Below, piece by piece: positions 34,973 through 44,048 of a DNA stretch of 64,000 bases (within the stretch, counting starts at the first letter, position 1; every line of letters begins with the position of its first letter). A program made the position numbers and the translations under genes. The stretch spans positions 248,001 through 312,000 of the forward strand of contig JBGAUW010000001.1 in assembly GCA_044228435.1 (NCBI GenBank), read 5' to 3'. Origin of the DNA: Bog-950 sp044228435 (GTDB lineage: Bacteria > Bacteroidota > Bacteroidia > Chitinophagales > LD1). The notes under the pieces are model-generated. The model worked only from the letters and a program-made list of their open reading frames with translations, made no database searches and was not told the DNA's origin.

Positions 34973-35110
34973 TTTTACACTATAATAGTTCAACTTTTCT
35001 TGAGACAGTCACTCAAAAACCGACTGGCTACAGCAGAAATTTTACCCTATAGTATTTTGAGGGATATGCTGAAAGAGTTTTCAAAATAAAAAAAAACAAA
35101 CAAACGTCTA

Positions 35111-35806
35111 ATGGCAAAAACCTTTGCTGATAAAGTGATTGATTTTAACCTCCACTTAAAATATTCAGGTAAATTGCCCAATGGCTTTAAGGTAATGAAC
35201 CCTTATTTGAATAACGCTGAAACGATGGATGTAATGCAAGCGTTTTATCATAAATACTACAACGATTTAAAGCAACGAAAATTTATTATCGGCATTAACC
35301 CGAGCCGTCACGGAGCCGGGGTAACAGGTGTGCCGTTTACGGATACCAAGCGATTGGAAAGCGCATGTGGTATTAAAATGCAATCGGCACATACGCACGA
35401 AGTTTCCTCTGTTTTTATGTATGATATGATTACTGAATACGGTGGCGCAAAAGATTTCTACAAACAATTTTATATCAACTCACCATTTCCTTTAGCAATC
35501 ATCCGAAAAACAAAAGAGGGCAAATGGCTAAATGCTAATTATTATGATGATCCTGTTCTATTTGAAATGGTGAAAGATTTTATGATTAAGTCTTTGGAAA
35601 AACACATCAGTTTGGGGTTAGATACTTCGGAGGTTTTTATACTAGGAAAAAAAAACGCTGCCTTTATCCATAAGCTAAATGAAGAAGTAAAATTGTTTGA
35701 CAGTTTAAAAGTGCTTGAACATCCGCGATACATTCAGCAATACAAATCCAAAGAAAAACAAAAATATATAGACAAATATATTTTTGCGTTGAACAACCAA
35801 CAATGA
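35111..35806 (+). CDS. SMUG2-type uracil-DNA glycosylase family protein (DUF4918)
   Basis: 231 residues. The key block GINPSRHGAGVTGVPFTDTK (about 57-76) contains the GINPGxxGA-like uracil-DNA-glycosylase motif A in its SMUG2 variant. FNPYLNN-like FKVMNPYLNNAETMDVMQAF precedes it, and VLEHPRYIQQY near residue 200 occupies the position of the H(P)SP motif. It would excise uracil or related bases from DNA. It overlaps the following DUF488 gene by ATGA, suggesting co-translation. Confidence 0.85.
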   Translation: MAKTFADKVIDFNLHLKYSGKLPNGFKVMNPYLNNAETMDVMQAFYHKYYNDLKQRKFIIGINPSRHGAGVTGVPFTDTKRLESACGIKMQSAHTHEVSSVFMYDMITEYGGAKDFYKQFYINSPFPLAIIRKTKEGKWLNANYYDDPVLFEMVKDFMIKSLEKHISLGLDTSEVFILGKKNAAFIHKLNEEVKLFDSLKVLEHPRYIQQYKSKEKQKYIDKYIFALNNQQ

Positions 35807-36339
35807 ACAAACCAGAAACACATACCATCTACACCATAGGACATTCCACCCATAGTCTGATCTATTTTTTCGACATGCTGCAATCCTTTGGTATAAAAGT
35901 TATTGCGGACATACGCAGCTTGCCCGGCTCGCGCAAATACCCGCAGTTTAACAAGGACAATTTAGAACTATCTTTAAAGAAAATTGGAATACATTATACA
36001 CATCTTGCCGATTTGGGTGGAAGAAGAAAAGTCAAAAAAGATTCCAAAAACACCCGTTGGAACAATGATTCTTTCAGAGCTTATGCCGATTATATGGAAA
36101 CCGGAGAGTTTGAAAGGGCCATTGTGAAACTGGAGCAAATTGCATTAGAGCAGCCCACGGCTTATATGTGCTCCGAAGCAGTTTGGTGGAGATGTCATCG
36201 CTCGATGGTATCTGATTATCTGAAAGCAAAAGGTTGGACGGTATTACATATTATGGCAACGGGAAAAGTTCAAGAACATCCATACACTGCACCGGCACGA
36301 ATTGTTGATGGCAATCTGTTTTACTTTGATGCAAATTAG
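35803..36339 (+). CDS. DUF488 family protein
   Basis: 178 residues, the long DUF488 type: TIYTIGHSTHSLIYFFDMLQ (about 5-24), VIADIRSLPGSRKYPQFNKD, YTHLADLGGRR, and AYMCSEAVWWRCHRSMVSDY, where C-x-E-x-x-x-x-C-H-R is the conserved core. Molecular function is not established. It starts inside the last codons of the SMUG2-like gene. It differs from the short YeaO-type DUF488 remnants at 26436 and 38882. Confidence 0.85.
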   Translation: MNKPETHTIYTIGHSTHSLIYFFDMLQSFGIKVIADIRSLPGSRKYPQFNKDNLELSLKKIGIHYTHLADLGGRRKVKKDSKNTRWNNDSFRAYADYMETGEFERAIVKLEQIALEQPTAYMCSEAVWWRCHRSMVSDYLKAKGWTVLHIMATGKVQEHPYTAPARIVDGNLFYFDAN

Positions 36340-36362
36340 ATTTACATTTAAATAATCTGCTT

Positions 36363-36572
36363 ATGAAGACAAAATTTAAAGTAGGCGACAAAGTAAGTTG
36401 GAACTCTGAAGCAGGAAGAGTTTCGGGAACTATCATTAAAGTACATACAAAAGATTTCGATTACAAAGGTTATACACACCACGCTACGAAAGAAGAACCT
36501 CAATATGAAATAAAAAGCAACAAGACGGATCATATTGCCGCTCATAAAGGTTCTGCCCTTACTAAACTCTGA
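36363..36572 (+). CDS. DUF2945 / HVA1-type small protein
   Basis: 69 residues: KFKVGDKVSWNSEAGRVSGT, then IIKVHTKDFDYKG and PQYEIKSNKTDHIAAHKGSA. GD.V.WNSE.G...G...K and YEIKS..T...A.HKG.AL are the hallmarks of the DUF2945 (hypervirulence-associated) Tudor-like family. Biochemical role unknown. It follows DUF488 by 23 bases and is probably in the same transcript; a 9-bp hairpin lies downstream (36657-36686). Confidence 0.85.
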   Translation: MKTKFKVGDKVSWNSEAGRVSGTIIKVHTKDFDYKGYTHHATKEEPQYEIKSNKTDHIAAHKGSALTKL

Positions 36573-36656
36573 AAAAGAATAATAAGAGGAGGTTCTCCCG
36601 AAAGCTATCCGAACCGAACGAAAATTTGTGCTGAAAAGCCCGCCCATCAATCTATA

Positions 36657-36686
36657 AAACGTTAGTCAGAATGCCCGCTAACGTTT
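36657..36686 (+). repeat. 9-bp inverted repeat AAACGTTAG / CTAACGTTT
   Basis: Perfect arms at 36657-36665 and 36678-36686 with a 12-base loop ending in CCCG. It could be a terminator of the 35111-36572 gene set. Its CGCTAACG core is shared with the 40975-41020 palindrome, so a cassette-type recombination site is an alternative. Confidence 0.45.
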
Positions 36687-36736
36687 CTTAACACAGGCAA
36701 ATGATACTAAATATTTAGCCTTGCGAAAATTTCCGA

Positions 36737-38629
36737 ATGAGCCGAAGCAACTTACTAAACAAGGGTATTCCCATTTCAGTTTCATTAAGTACCGCTTTAG
36801 AAAAAGAAGATTTTCCCGCCACCAGCTACCAAAATAAAAAGCGGACCTTTATCGTTGCCGTTTTAGCGGTTACCGTAGCAGTTTGTATAAGTTTTATGGC
36901 TAAAGTTTTGGTATATCTCATAGACCTGATTACAAACATTTCCTTTTACAGAAATATAGGTATGGAGCCATCAAGCCCTGCCACCAATACGCTGGGTATA
37001 TTTGTGATTTTTATACCTGTTGCGGGCGGGCTGATTGTTGGGTTAATGGCTTACTACGGTTCAAAGGCTATTCGCGGTCATGGCATACCTGAAGCTATGG
37101 AACAGATACTAACCAACCAAAGCAGAATTAAGCCAACTATAACTTATTTAAAGCCAATCTCAGCGGCTATCTCCATTGGTACTGGCGGACCCTTTGGGGC
37201 AGAAGGTCCTATTATAGCCACCGGAGGTGCTTTAGGTTCTACTTTAGGACAACTGCTTCATATTACACACCATGAGCGGAAGATTTTATTAGCCGCAGGT
37301 GCTACTGCCGGTATGTCAGCCATTTTTGGAAGCCCCGTTGCTGCCATTTTTCTTGCTATTGAATTACTATTGTTTGAATTCTCGCCCCGCTCATTTATAC
37401 CGGTTGCCGTAGCTTGTATTACCGGAGCTGCGGGGCATCATTTCTTGTTTAAGCCAGGAGTGGTATTTCCTTTAAGCCAAACCATAGCTTTTCCATCCAA
37501 TACAGCACTCGTATACTATAGCTTAATGGGTATTGTAATCGGGTTATTATCGGTAGGGGTAACCAAAACTGTTTACCTAATAGAAGATAGCTTTGAAAAG
37601 CTACCCATTCATTGGGCATGGTGGCCGGCAATTGGGGGAGTGGCAGTTGGTGTGGTTGGATACTTTGCACCACGAACGCTGGGGGTGGGCTACAATAACA
37701 TCATTGATGTGCTATCTGGCACGCTGTCCATTCAAATCTTATTGTCTTTGTTTGTGTTGAAATTTGTTTCATGGGCCATTTCATTAGGCAGCGGCACATC
37801 GGGCGGCACACTAGCACCATTACTTACTATTGGCGGAGCTGCCGGTGCTTTATTGGGCGGTTTGCTTATTAATTGGGTGCCCGACTCAGGAGTTATAATT
37901 CCGTTGGCAGCGTTAGTAGGAATGTCGGCAATGTTTGCCGGTGCTTCCCGCGCATTCCTTACCTCTATTGTATTTGCGCTAGAAACGACCGGACAATCCA
38001 ACGCATTATTGCCTTTGTTAGCTGCCTGCACTGCTGCATATTTCGTGTCATATTTTATAATGGAAAACACAATTATGACTGAAAAGATTGCACGCAGAGG
38101 CGTAACCACACCTCATTCTTATGAGCCTGACGCACTATCGAAATTAACGGCCGGTCAGGTTTTAACTGATAACGGAATAGTAATAAGCGAGGATAACAGC
38201 ATAATGGAAGTTCGCGAATGGTTAGGCAGAGAACTGGATTATCCATCCAATTATTTTATTGTCTCTGACAGTACCGGTGAGTATAAAGGGATATTAAATT
38301 CCTTAAATCTTTTTAGTAATAATCATACCCCGGAAAATTCAATAGGGTCTCTTATCACACAAAACAGTATTCATATAAAGAACAGCGATACCTTACGAAC
38401 TGCGGTTGAAACAATGGCAAAAGAAAATATTGATGTGTTGCCGGTAGTTTCTAACGAAAACAAAAACATCATTGGCGTTTTATCATACCAGGACATTATT
38501 GCAACGTATAAGCATAGTGTGGACGAACACCAAAAGAAACAGCCACATATTTCATTAAAAAGACAAGGGCTGAAAATATTGTTACACGGACAAAAGTTAA
38601 GTTCTATTTTGCAGCGGAAAGACAGATAA
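36737..38629 (+). CDS. ClC-type chloride channel/antiporter with C-terminal CBS pair
   Basis: 630 residues with about 10-12 membrane helices (about 35-445) and a cytosolic CBS pair (about 470-600: AGQVLTDNGIVISEDNSIME ... IKNSDTLRTAVETMAKENID, VLPVVSNENKNIIGVLSYQD). ClC selectivity motifs: RGHGIPEAM (GSGIP variant), GPFGAEGPI (GREGP variant with the gating Glu), GTSGGTLAPLLTIGGAAG (GxFxP region). Moves chloride (or fluoride/nitrate-like anions) across the inner membrane. It is followed 34 bases later by a small conserved protein. Confidence 0.92.
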   Translation: MSRSNLLNKGIPISVSLSTALEKEDFPATSYQNKKRTFIVAVLAVTVAVCISFMAKVLVYLIDLITNISFYRNIGMEPSSPATNTLGIFVIFIPVAGGLIVGLMAYYGSKAIRGHGIPEAMEQILTNQSRIKPTITYLKPISAAISIGTGGPFGAEGPIIATGGALGSTLGQLLHITHHERKILLAAGATAGMSAIFGSPVAAIFLAIELLLFEFSPRSFIPVAVACITGAAGHHFLFKPGVVFPLSQTIAFPSNTALVYYSLMGIVIGLLSVGVTKTVYLIEDSFEKLPIHWAWWPAIGGVAVGVVGYFAPRTLGVGYNNIIDVLSGTLSIQILLSLFVLKFVSWAISLGSGTSGGTLAPLLTIGGAAGALLGGLLINWVPDSGVIIPLAALVGMSAMFAGASRAFLTSIVFALETTGQSNALLPLLAACTAAYFVSYFIMENTIMTEKIARRGVTTPHSYEPDALSKLTAGQVLTDNGIVISEDNSIMEVREWLGRELDYPSNYFIVSDSTGEYKGILNSLNLFSNNHTPENSIGSLITQNSIHIKNSDTLRTAVETMAKENIDVLPVVSNENKNIIGVLSYQDIIATYKHSVDEHQKKQPHISLKRQGLKILLHGQKLSSILQRKDR

Positions 38630-38663
38630 CTGCCGCTACTAAATAACTGAAGAGATAAAAATT

Positions 38664-38885
38664 ATGGAAACACAGAATGAACTTAATGCCAAAATATTGG
38701 AGATGACAATGACTATTAATGAAAAGTATCCTGAACTCGCTAAGTACTTAGGAGAAATGCCGGTTACAATTCCCGATGTCCAAAACCCGGAAATAAATAT
38801 TAAAAGTTTAAGAGCATATTATGATTCGCTTACTTCTTTATTGGAAAATTATATACTTGAACATTCATCGGATACCACGAAATGA
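38664..38885 (+). CDS. Small conserved hypothetical protein
   Basis: 73 residues, helical and acidic: MEMTMTINEKYPELAKYLGE-like centre (YPELAKYLGEMPVTIPDVQN), then INIKSLRAYYDSLTSLLENY. No membrane segment. Its stop overlaps by ATGA the start of the decayed YeaO-type DUF488 reading frame, so the two were once translationally coupled. Function unknown. Confidence 0.65.
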   Translation: METQNELNAKILEMTMTINEKYPELAKYLGEMPVTIPDVQNPEINIKSLRAYYDSLTSLLENYILEHSSDTTK

Positions 38886-39017
38886 AAGCAAAAATTATAC
38901 GAGTGTATGATGAACCATCTAAAGAAGATGGACTACGCATTTTTGTGGATAGGCTGTAGCCGAGATTTGACAAAGGAAAGAGCACATCTTGACTTATGGC
39001 TGAAAGATATTGACTAG
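38882..39017 (+). pseudogene. Decayed YeaO-type DUF488 gene
   Basis: Begins MKAKIIRVYDEPSKEDGLRI then FVDRL, a TAG in place of the Trp of DRLWPRG, then PRFDKGK; after a frameshift HLDLWLKDID and further stops. Same family as the 26436 fragment but a different copy (the two N-termini differ at many positions). Beyond 39017 no coding signal is visible until nirK. Confidence 0.7.
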
Positions 39018-39177
39018 CAGAGTCTTCTAAGCTACTCTGCGCGAATGAAAGACTAAACCAACTTAGCGTAAAGTCCTCGTGGCGAGAGAATTTAAAATAA
39101 AAATAAAAGGAACCGAAACTCCCTCTATAAGTTAAGTTATTACCAATGCTAAAAAAATCATTGAACAAATTAATATT

Positions 39178-40311
39178 ATGAAAACACTAATCATTCCCCT
39201 TTTATTTTGCACTTTATATTCATGCAATCAGCAAACATCTTCAAATAAAAACGTGAATGGACATTCACAGACTGTTTCTGTATTTGAACCTTCAAACAAT
39301 GAAAATCCTGACAATTTAAAGCATATAAAACAAGAACTTGTAGCACCACCTTTTTTACCTGAATATGAACAAACCGTGTCAGGCGACCCGGTTGTTGTTG
39401 ATGTTACATTGACAATTGAAGAAAAAAAGTTGGAAATAGCACCAGGGGCTAAAATATGGGCATTGACTTTTAATGGCTCTGTTCCCGGACCAATGATTGT
39501 AGTCCACCAAAATGATTATATTCAACTTACCCTTGTCAACCCATCAACAAATACGTTAACACATAATATTGATTTCCATGCTGCCACTGGCGCAATGGGT
39601 GGAGGAGATTTATCTTTGGTAAACCCCGGAGAACAGGTTACTATCCGATTCAAGGCTATTAAATCAGGTGTGTTTATATATCATTGTGCTCCGGGCGGAA
39701 TAATGGTTCCATTGCATGTAACCTCCGGCATGAACGGAGCTATCATGGTATTGCCTCGAGAAGGATTGACAGATGAAAATGGTAATTTATTGCACTATGA
39801 CAAAGCATATTATATAGCCGAGCAGGACTACTATGTTCCAAAAGATAAAAATGGGAAATATAAAGAGTATGCTAAACCTGCCGATGCTTTTGGAGATATG
39901 ACAGATGTGTTTAAAACATTAACACCATCCCATATTATATTTAATGGTGTAGCGGGTTCGCTAACGGGAAAGAATGCACTTAAAGCAAATGTTGGTGACA
40001 AAGTTCTATTCATCACTTCTCAGGCGAACAGAGACACCCGTATTCATTTAATTGGCGGACATGCAGACCTTGTATGGTTGGGAGGTTCTTTTAATGATAA
40101 ACCTGCAACGAATTACGAATCATGGCCCGTTGTTGGTGGTTCAGCAGTTGCAATGATTTATCAATTCAGACAACCCGGAACTTACGCATATCTCAATCAT
40201 AATTTGATAGAGGCATTTGCTTTTAATGCTGTAGCTCTTGTAAAAGTTGAAGGTAAATGGGATGACAATTTAATGAAGCAAATTAGTAAACCTGGCAAAG
40301 AAAGAAAGTAG
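39178..40311 (+). CDS. nirK: Copper-containing nitrite reductase (lipoprotein form)
   Basis: Reduces nitrite to NO in denitrification. 377 residues; the N-terminal LFCTLYSC lipobox suggests membrane anchoring in the periplasm. Two cupredoxin domains. Type 1 copper ligands His129 (LTHNIDFHA), Cys170 and His180 (YHCAPGGIMVPLHV), Met185 (SGMNG); type 2 ligands His134, His169, His341 (YLNHNLIEAF); catalytic Asp132 and His295 (HLIGGHADLVW). Complete set. Standalone on the plus strand; the nearest NO-handling genes are the Rrf2-controlled operon 6.5 kb to the left. Confidence 0.95.
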   Translation: MKTLIIPLLFCTLYSCNQQTSSNKNVNGHSQTVSVFEPSNNENPDNLKHIKQELVAPPFLPEYEQTVSGDPVVVDVTLTIEEKKLEIAPGAKIWALTFNGSVPGPMIVVHQNDYIQLTLVNPSTNTLTHNIDFHAATGAMGGGDLSLVNPGEQVTIRFKAIKSGVFIYHCAPGGIMVPLHVTSGMNGAIMVLPREGLTDENGNLLHYDKAYYIAEQDYYVPKDKNGKYKEYAKPADAFGDMTDVFKTLTPSHIIFNGVAGSLTGKNALKANVGDKVLFITSQANRDTRIHLIGGHADLVWLGGSFNDKPATNYESWPVVGGSAVAMIYQFRQPGTYAYLNHNLIEAFAFNAVALVKVEGKWDDNLMKQISKPGKERK

Positions 40312-40384
40312 AGCAACAGAAACACTGGCTATAATCCAGTAAACAGCCAAAGTCTAATCCTACCCTATCTTAAAAAGGGGGCGC

Positions 40385-40897
40385 TTACATATCCACTTCC
40401 AACTTTTTATCCAGCATTTTAGCATAGTGCTGTGTGGTAGTGATATGCTTATGTCCCAGCATGGATGAGACACTTTCAATAGGTACTCCGTTGTTAAGTG
40501 TAATAGTAGTTGCAAACGTATGGCGGGCGATATGGAAAGTAAGAGTCTTTTGAATTTCAGCAAGTTTAGCGAGGTCTTTCAGATGTTCATTTATCTTTTG
40601 ATTGGTAATTACCCTGAAAATTGCTTCATCTGCCTCTTTGGTTTCAAAATCTGGGCAATGCATCTTGATTAGTTGCATTGGTATTTCCAGCAATGGAATA
40701 TTGCTTTTTATGTTGGTTTTCTGCCGTCTGGTTCGTATCCAAAACCTACCGTTTGCAAACTGAATATTTCTTATGCTGAGGTTTCTCAAATCAATGTATG
40801 CAAGTTCTGTAAAGCAGCAGAATAAAAGCAAATCCTGTGCATTGGTAGTATAAGCAATAAAAAGTGACGCATGTTGAAAGTGGGTTTCATAGCTCAC
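40385..40897 (-). pseudogene. Truncated tyrosine recombinase, catalytic domain only
   Basis: 170 codons. From about residue 22 it reads DLLLFCCFTELAYIDLRNLS, the catalytic-domain start of Bacteroidota integrases (the TGL motif is TEL here), then TLTFHIARHTFATTITLNNG (HxxR box) and SMLGHKHITTTQHYAK (His and nucleophile Tyr). The arm-binding and core-binding domains (about 200 residues) are missing and the first about 20 residues are unrelated. Remnant of a second integrative element at the right edge of the nir/nor island. Confidence 0.8.
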
Positions 40898-41838
40898 GAT
40901 TAGGTTTCGTTAATAACTAACATCATAAAATCGTACAACTTCTTGCACCGCTTTTGGCGGAACACCCATATACTCGCTAACGGTGCGTGGCATATGCTTT
41001 TCGTCTTCTATCCGTTAGCGGCCGTGTAGATTATCGGGGAGAGGAGGAAACCCGTATTATAACTGTAATGTAATGATATATTCCGCTTACTTCTACCAGT
41101 TCTTGCTTTTCTTTTAGGTTAGAGTAATTAACAAAGTCAGACGATATATATATTCCCTTGTGTTGCTACAATTATTGGAGCAGCCGGAGGTTTTAACCAC
41201 ATTAAGCTGGAATTTAAAGTCAACGGAGGCCGGAAATTTTTGACCACATCTTCCATGCAGCTAACGCAATTCGAATCAATATTTTAAGCATTTTTTGATG
41301 GTTTCATGAATTTAATAAGCCCGATGGTCAATCCGCTATGGCCTTAATTGATCTCTAAGACCGGCTTTCCCAACCAATGTTATAATCCCAGTTTGGAGTT
41401 AACTATAGTGCTTTTTTGTAAAATGCGTGCAAGCATATCCGTTTATATCAGCTTTATTACCCCTGAAGTTATAACGAATATCACCTCTGATTTCGAACCT
41501 TCATGAATTAGCTAGTGCTCTTTTTTATTTCATGCAATACCTTGTTTGATTGAGAAGTTCAAGAAATTCAAGTCGACAATTTTTTAGAATAGAACAATGC
41601 CGCATGTTATACAACTGTTTTTTTGCCTTCATAATAAATTGAGATTACTGTGTTACGATTGTAAAACGATGCTATAAGTCCGTTTAATTGATTTTGGGCA
41701 TACACCCTGCATCTGTAGCGCAGATTATTGAGACCGCTTAAACAGGATTGACCAAAATACATGGGGGCACTTTATCCAAAGGGCTATGCCTTCGGAAAAA
41801 CTTATTCCCACTTAGCAATGAACATTGCGTATGATATG
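40898..41838. other. Long non-coding / decayed region
   Basis: No intact gene. It holds a palindrome CGCTAACGG (40975-40983) / CCGTTAGCG (41012-41020), which has the shape of a cassette recombination site. On the minus strand around 41500-41380 there are broken coding-like scraps (DIRYNF, TGIITLVGKAGLRDQL) suggestive of a lost outer-membrane protein gene. Nothing firmer can be said. Confidence 0.45.
40975..41020. repeat. CGCTAACGG...CCGTTAGCG inverted repeat
   Basis: Perfect 9-bp arms 28 bases apart with GCATATGC in the spacer. It lies upstream of the integrase remnant. Arm sequence and spacing recall integron attC-like sites, but the canonical RYYYAAC/GTTRRRY bases match only in part. Confidence 0.5.
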
Positions 41839-43218
41839 TTATAATCTTTCAAATTTAGCCGTGAAGTGCCTCAAAAAGGGCGGTTCATAAACAATTTGTA
41901 AACCTCGCGATTTATCTTTCATTGCTATGATGTCGTCAAAAACATCAATCACATAGTCAATATGGCTCTGTGTATAAACCCTGCGAGGTATTGCCAAACG
42001 GACTAATTCATGTTTCGGGGCTATGTGATTTCCGTACTTGTCATATTTACCGAACATGACGGAACCAACTTCTACACAGCGAATGCCACCTTGCTCATAC
42101 AAATCGCACACCAGTGCCTGACCGGGAAATTGATGAACCGGTATATGCTCATAGAATTTTTTTGCGTCAATATAAATAGCATGACCTCCATATGGACGAA
42201 TCAACGGCACTCCTTTCTCGTTCAGGCGCTTCCCTAAATATTCTGTACTTTTTATTCGATAATGAAGATAGTCGGGGTCGAAAACTTCCTGCAATCCTAC
42301 TGCGATTGCTTCCATATCGCGCCCACTTAACCCACCATATGTTGCAAAACCTTCAGAAATAATGAGAAGATTTGTACATTTTTCGGCAATGTATTTATCG
42401 CGTAACACTAATAAACCACCCATGTTTACTAATGCATCTTTCTTAGCACTCATTATGAAAACATCAGCCAGCGAAAGCATTTGCTGAGCAATTTGCCGAT
42501 AAGTTTTCTCTTCGAATTTTTCTTCTCTGTGTTTAATGAAGTAACTGTTTTCTGCAATCCGGCAACCATCTAAAACGAACAGAATGCCAAACTCATGACA
42601 CAAATCCCGAACCTGCTCTGCATTTTTCATACTAACCGGTTGCCCTCCGGATGAATTATTGGTAACCGTGAGAATGATTGCTCCAATATTCTCTTTTCCG
42701 TATTTTAAAATACTTTGCCTCGCCTGCTCAATATCCATATTTCCTTTAAACGGAAGTTCTGCCTCCATGTCAAGGAGTTCTTCATTCATGCAATCAATAG
42801 CAACAGCTCCGGTAAACTCGATGTTGGCGCGGGTAGTATCGAAATGGGTATTGCTGATAAAAATTTTTGTTTTATCGCCCAGCAAACCATAAAGAATTCT
42901 TTCCGCAGCTCTTCCCTGATGAGTTGGCAACACATAATTCATACCAGTTAGGTCTTTCACTTCACACTCCAGTTTCTCCCAACTGCGAGCTCCGGCATAG
43001 CTTTCATCACCTAACATCATGGCGCTCCATTGGTGATCGCTCATAGCACTTGTTCCACTGTCGGTAAGCAAGTCAATATATACATCGTGGCTATAGAGAA
43101 GAAAAGGATTATAACCAGCTTTCTGTAGAACTTCGTTGCGGTATTCGGTTGTAGTTAACCTCAATGGCTCAATCATTTTAATGCGGAAGGGTTCTGCCAA
43201 GGTTCGTTCTTTTTTCAT
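41839..43218 (-). CDS. tnaA: Tryptophanase
   Basis: PLP enzyme splitting tryptophan to indole, pyruvate and ammonia. 459 residues: AEPFRIKMIEPLRLTTTEYR start, LTDSGTSAMSDHQWSAMMLG, PTHQGRAAERIL, VTNNSSGGQPVS, SAKKDALVNMGGLL (PLP Lys about 258), YGGLSGRDMEA, RLAIPRRVYTQSH, EPPFLRHFTAKFERL. FDTTRANIE keeps the Asp that marks tryptophanase where tyrosine phenol-lyase has Thr, and VEVGSVMFG lacks the TPL-specific Arg. Monocistronic; no TnaC-like leader peptide was seen upstream. Confidence 0.9.
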   Translation of the reverse strand: MKKERTLAEPFRIKMIEPLRLTTTEYRNEVLQKAGYNPFLLYSHDVYIDLLTDSGTSAMSDHQWSAMMLGDESYAGARSWEKLECEVKDLTGMNYVLPTHQGRAAERILYGLLGDKTKIFISNTHFDTTRANIEFTGAVAIDCMNEELLDMEAELPFKGNMDIEQARQSILKYGKENIGAIILTVTNNSSGGQPVSMKNAEQVRDLCHEFGILFVLDGCRIAENSYFIKHREEKFEEKTYRQIAQQMLSLADVFIMSAKKDALVNMGGLLVLRDKYIAEKCTNLLIISEGFATYGGLSGRDMEAIAVGLQEVFDPDYLHYRIKSTEYLGKRLNEKGVPLIRPYGGHAIYIDAKKFYEHIPVHQFPGQALVCDLYEQGGIRCVEVGSVMFGKYDKYGNHIAPKHELVRLAIPRRVYTQSHIDYVIDVFDDIIAMKDKSRGLQIVYEPPFLRHFTAKFERL

Positions 43219-44048
43219 AGTTGATTTATGTAGTTGAATTAAGACTCAATCTGATTAGATTATGGAATTGGTTTTGATTTTTACTGCAAGTTACCACAAG
43301 AAATTAAACAAAATGGCACGTTTAGCATTTTCATAACTTCAAGGTGCAAGTATCTACATTTCGTTAGAGGAAGTATATATTTAAGAAAATGAGTTTAGTC
43401 ATTGCATTGGCAAAGCACTGAAGCCCCTGGCAGGAGTTGGTTATGTATTCTTTGCAAAAAGATAACTGTTACGGTTAACGTTTACAGCTATAGCATAAAT
43501 AAAACATATTTATGCTATAGTAACTTATGGCATTAAACAAGGCTTAAGTTTACCGAAGTATGCAATCTTCTCGGCTCCTAGGGCAACTGCATTCATTAAT
43601 CGATTGTATTTTTGAAACACTACAGGCATAGCCAAAATACGTTTGGCGACTTTGGGATGCGTAGCTACAATCTTTCGCTGCTTGTATTTTGGATTTCACT
43701 TAATAGGGAACTGCGGGATAACGAAGAGCATTGCCGTGCAACAAAATTTAGATCTGCAACCATGGTGCAGCTTCAGCCTTGGCTTATTGTATTTGCATTA
43801 GTGGGTATAGTATTATTAATGACTTTGTTGTTTATCCTGTTGCCTCATATTAAGCTATTTTTTTTTAAGACATCTGTTAAGATATAGGAAAACGGGTAAC
43901 TATTTTTTTGGTATAATGACTCAGGTGAACAAAACTTCTAATAATTTCTTAACTGATAAAACTCATAAATATTTTCTCTCGAATGGTTCTCATTTGCAGA
44001 ATAAAAGACAATCGTGTCTTTTATAACTTATTGGTAATAATTTACAAA
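43219..44048. other. Intergenic region with palindrome and gene scrap
   Basis: No intact gene. The minus strand (about 43690 down to 43525) reads VATHPKVAKRILAMPVVFQK then YNRLMNAVALGAEKIAYFGK and LKPCLMP stop, a fluent C-terminal fragment of an unidentified protein with no start. A 14-bp palindrome follows it (43488-43520). The remainder before nadA is AT-rich, presumably its promoter. Confidence 0.4.
43488..43520. repeat. Perfect 14-bp palindrome
   Basis: CTATAGCATAAATA (43488-43501), AAACA loop, TATTTATGCTATAG (43507-43520). It starts 4 bases past the stop of the minus-strand scrap, so it could be its terminator, although no T-run follows; an operator is the alternative. Confidence 0.6.

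Noticed and set aside
34990..35090. Coding-like scrap before the SMUG2-like gene (LETVTQKPTGYSRNFTL, stop, YFEGYAERVFKI)
   Set aside because: Looks like a gene end with a stop, but too short to identify and without any start; not listed as a feature.
43488..43520. Riboswitch upstream of nadA
   Set aside because: Only a simple palindrome 500 bases away; no match to a NAD-related riboswitch that I can see.
43612..43887. 91-codon plus-strand frame ending in a hydrophobic helix
   Set aside because: Its first half is antisense to a more protein-like minus-strand fragment and the composition is poor; the hydrophobic end may be chance in AT-rich DNA.
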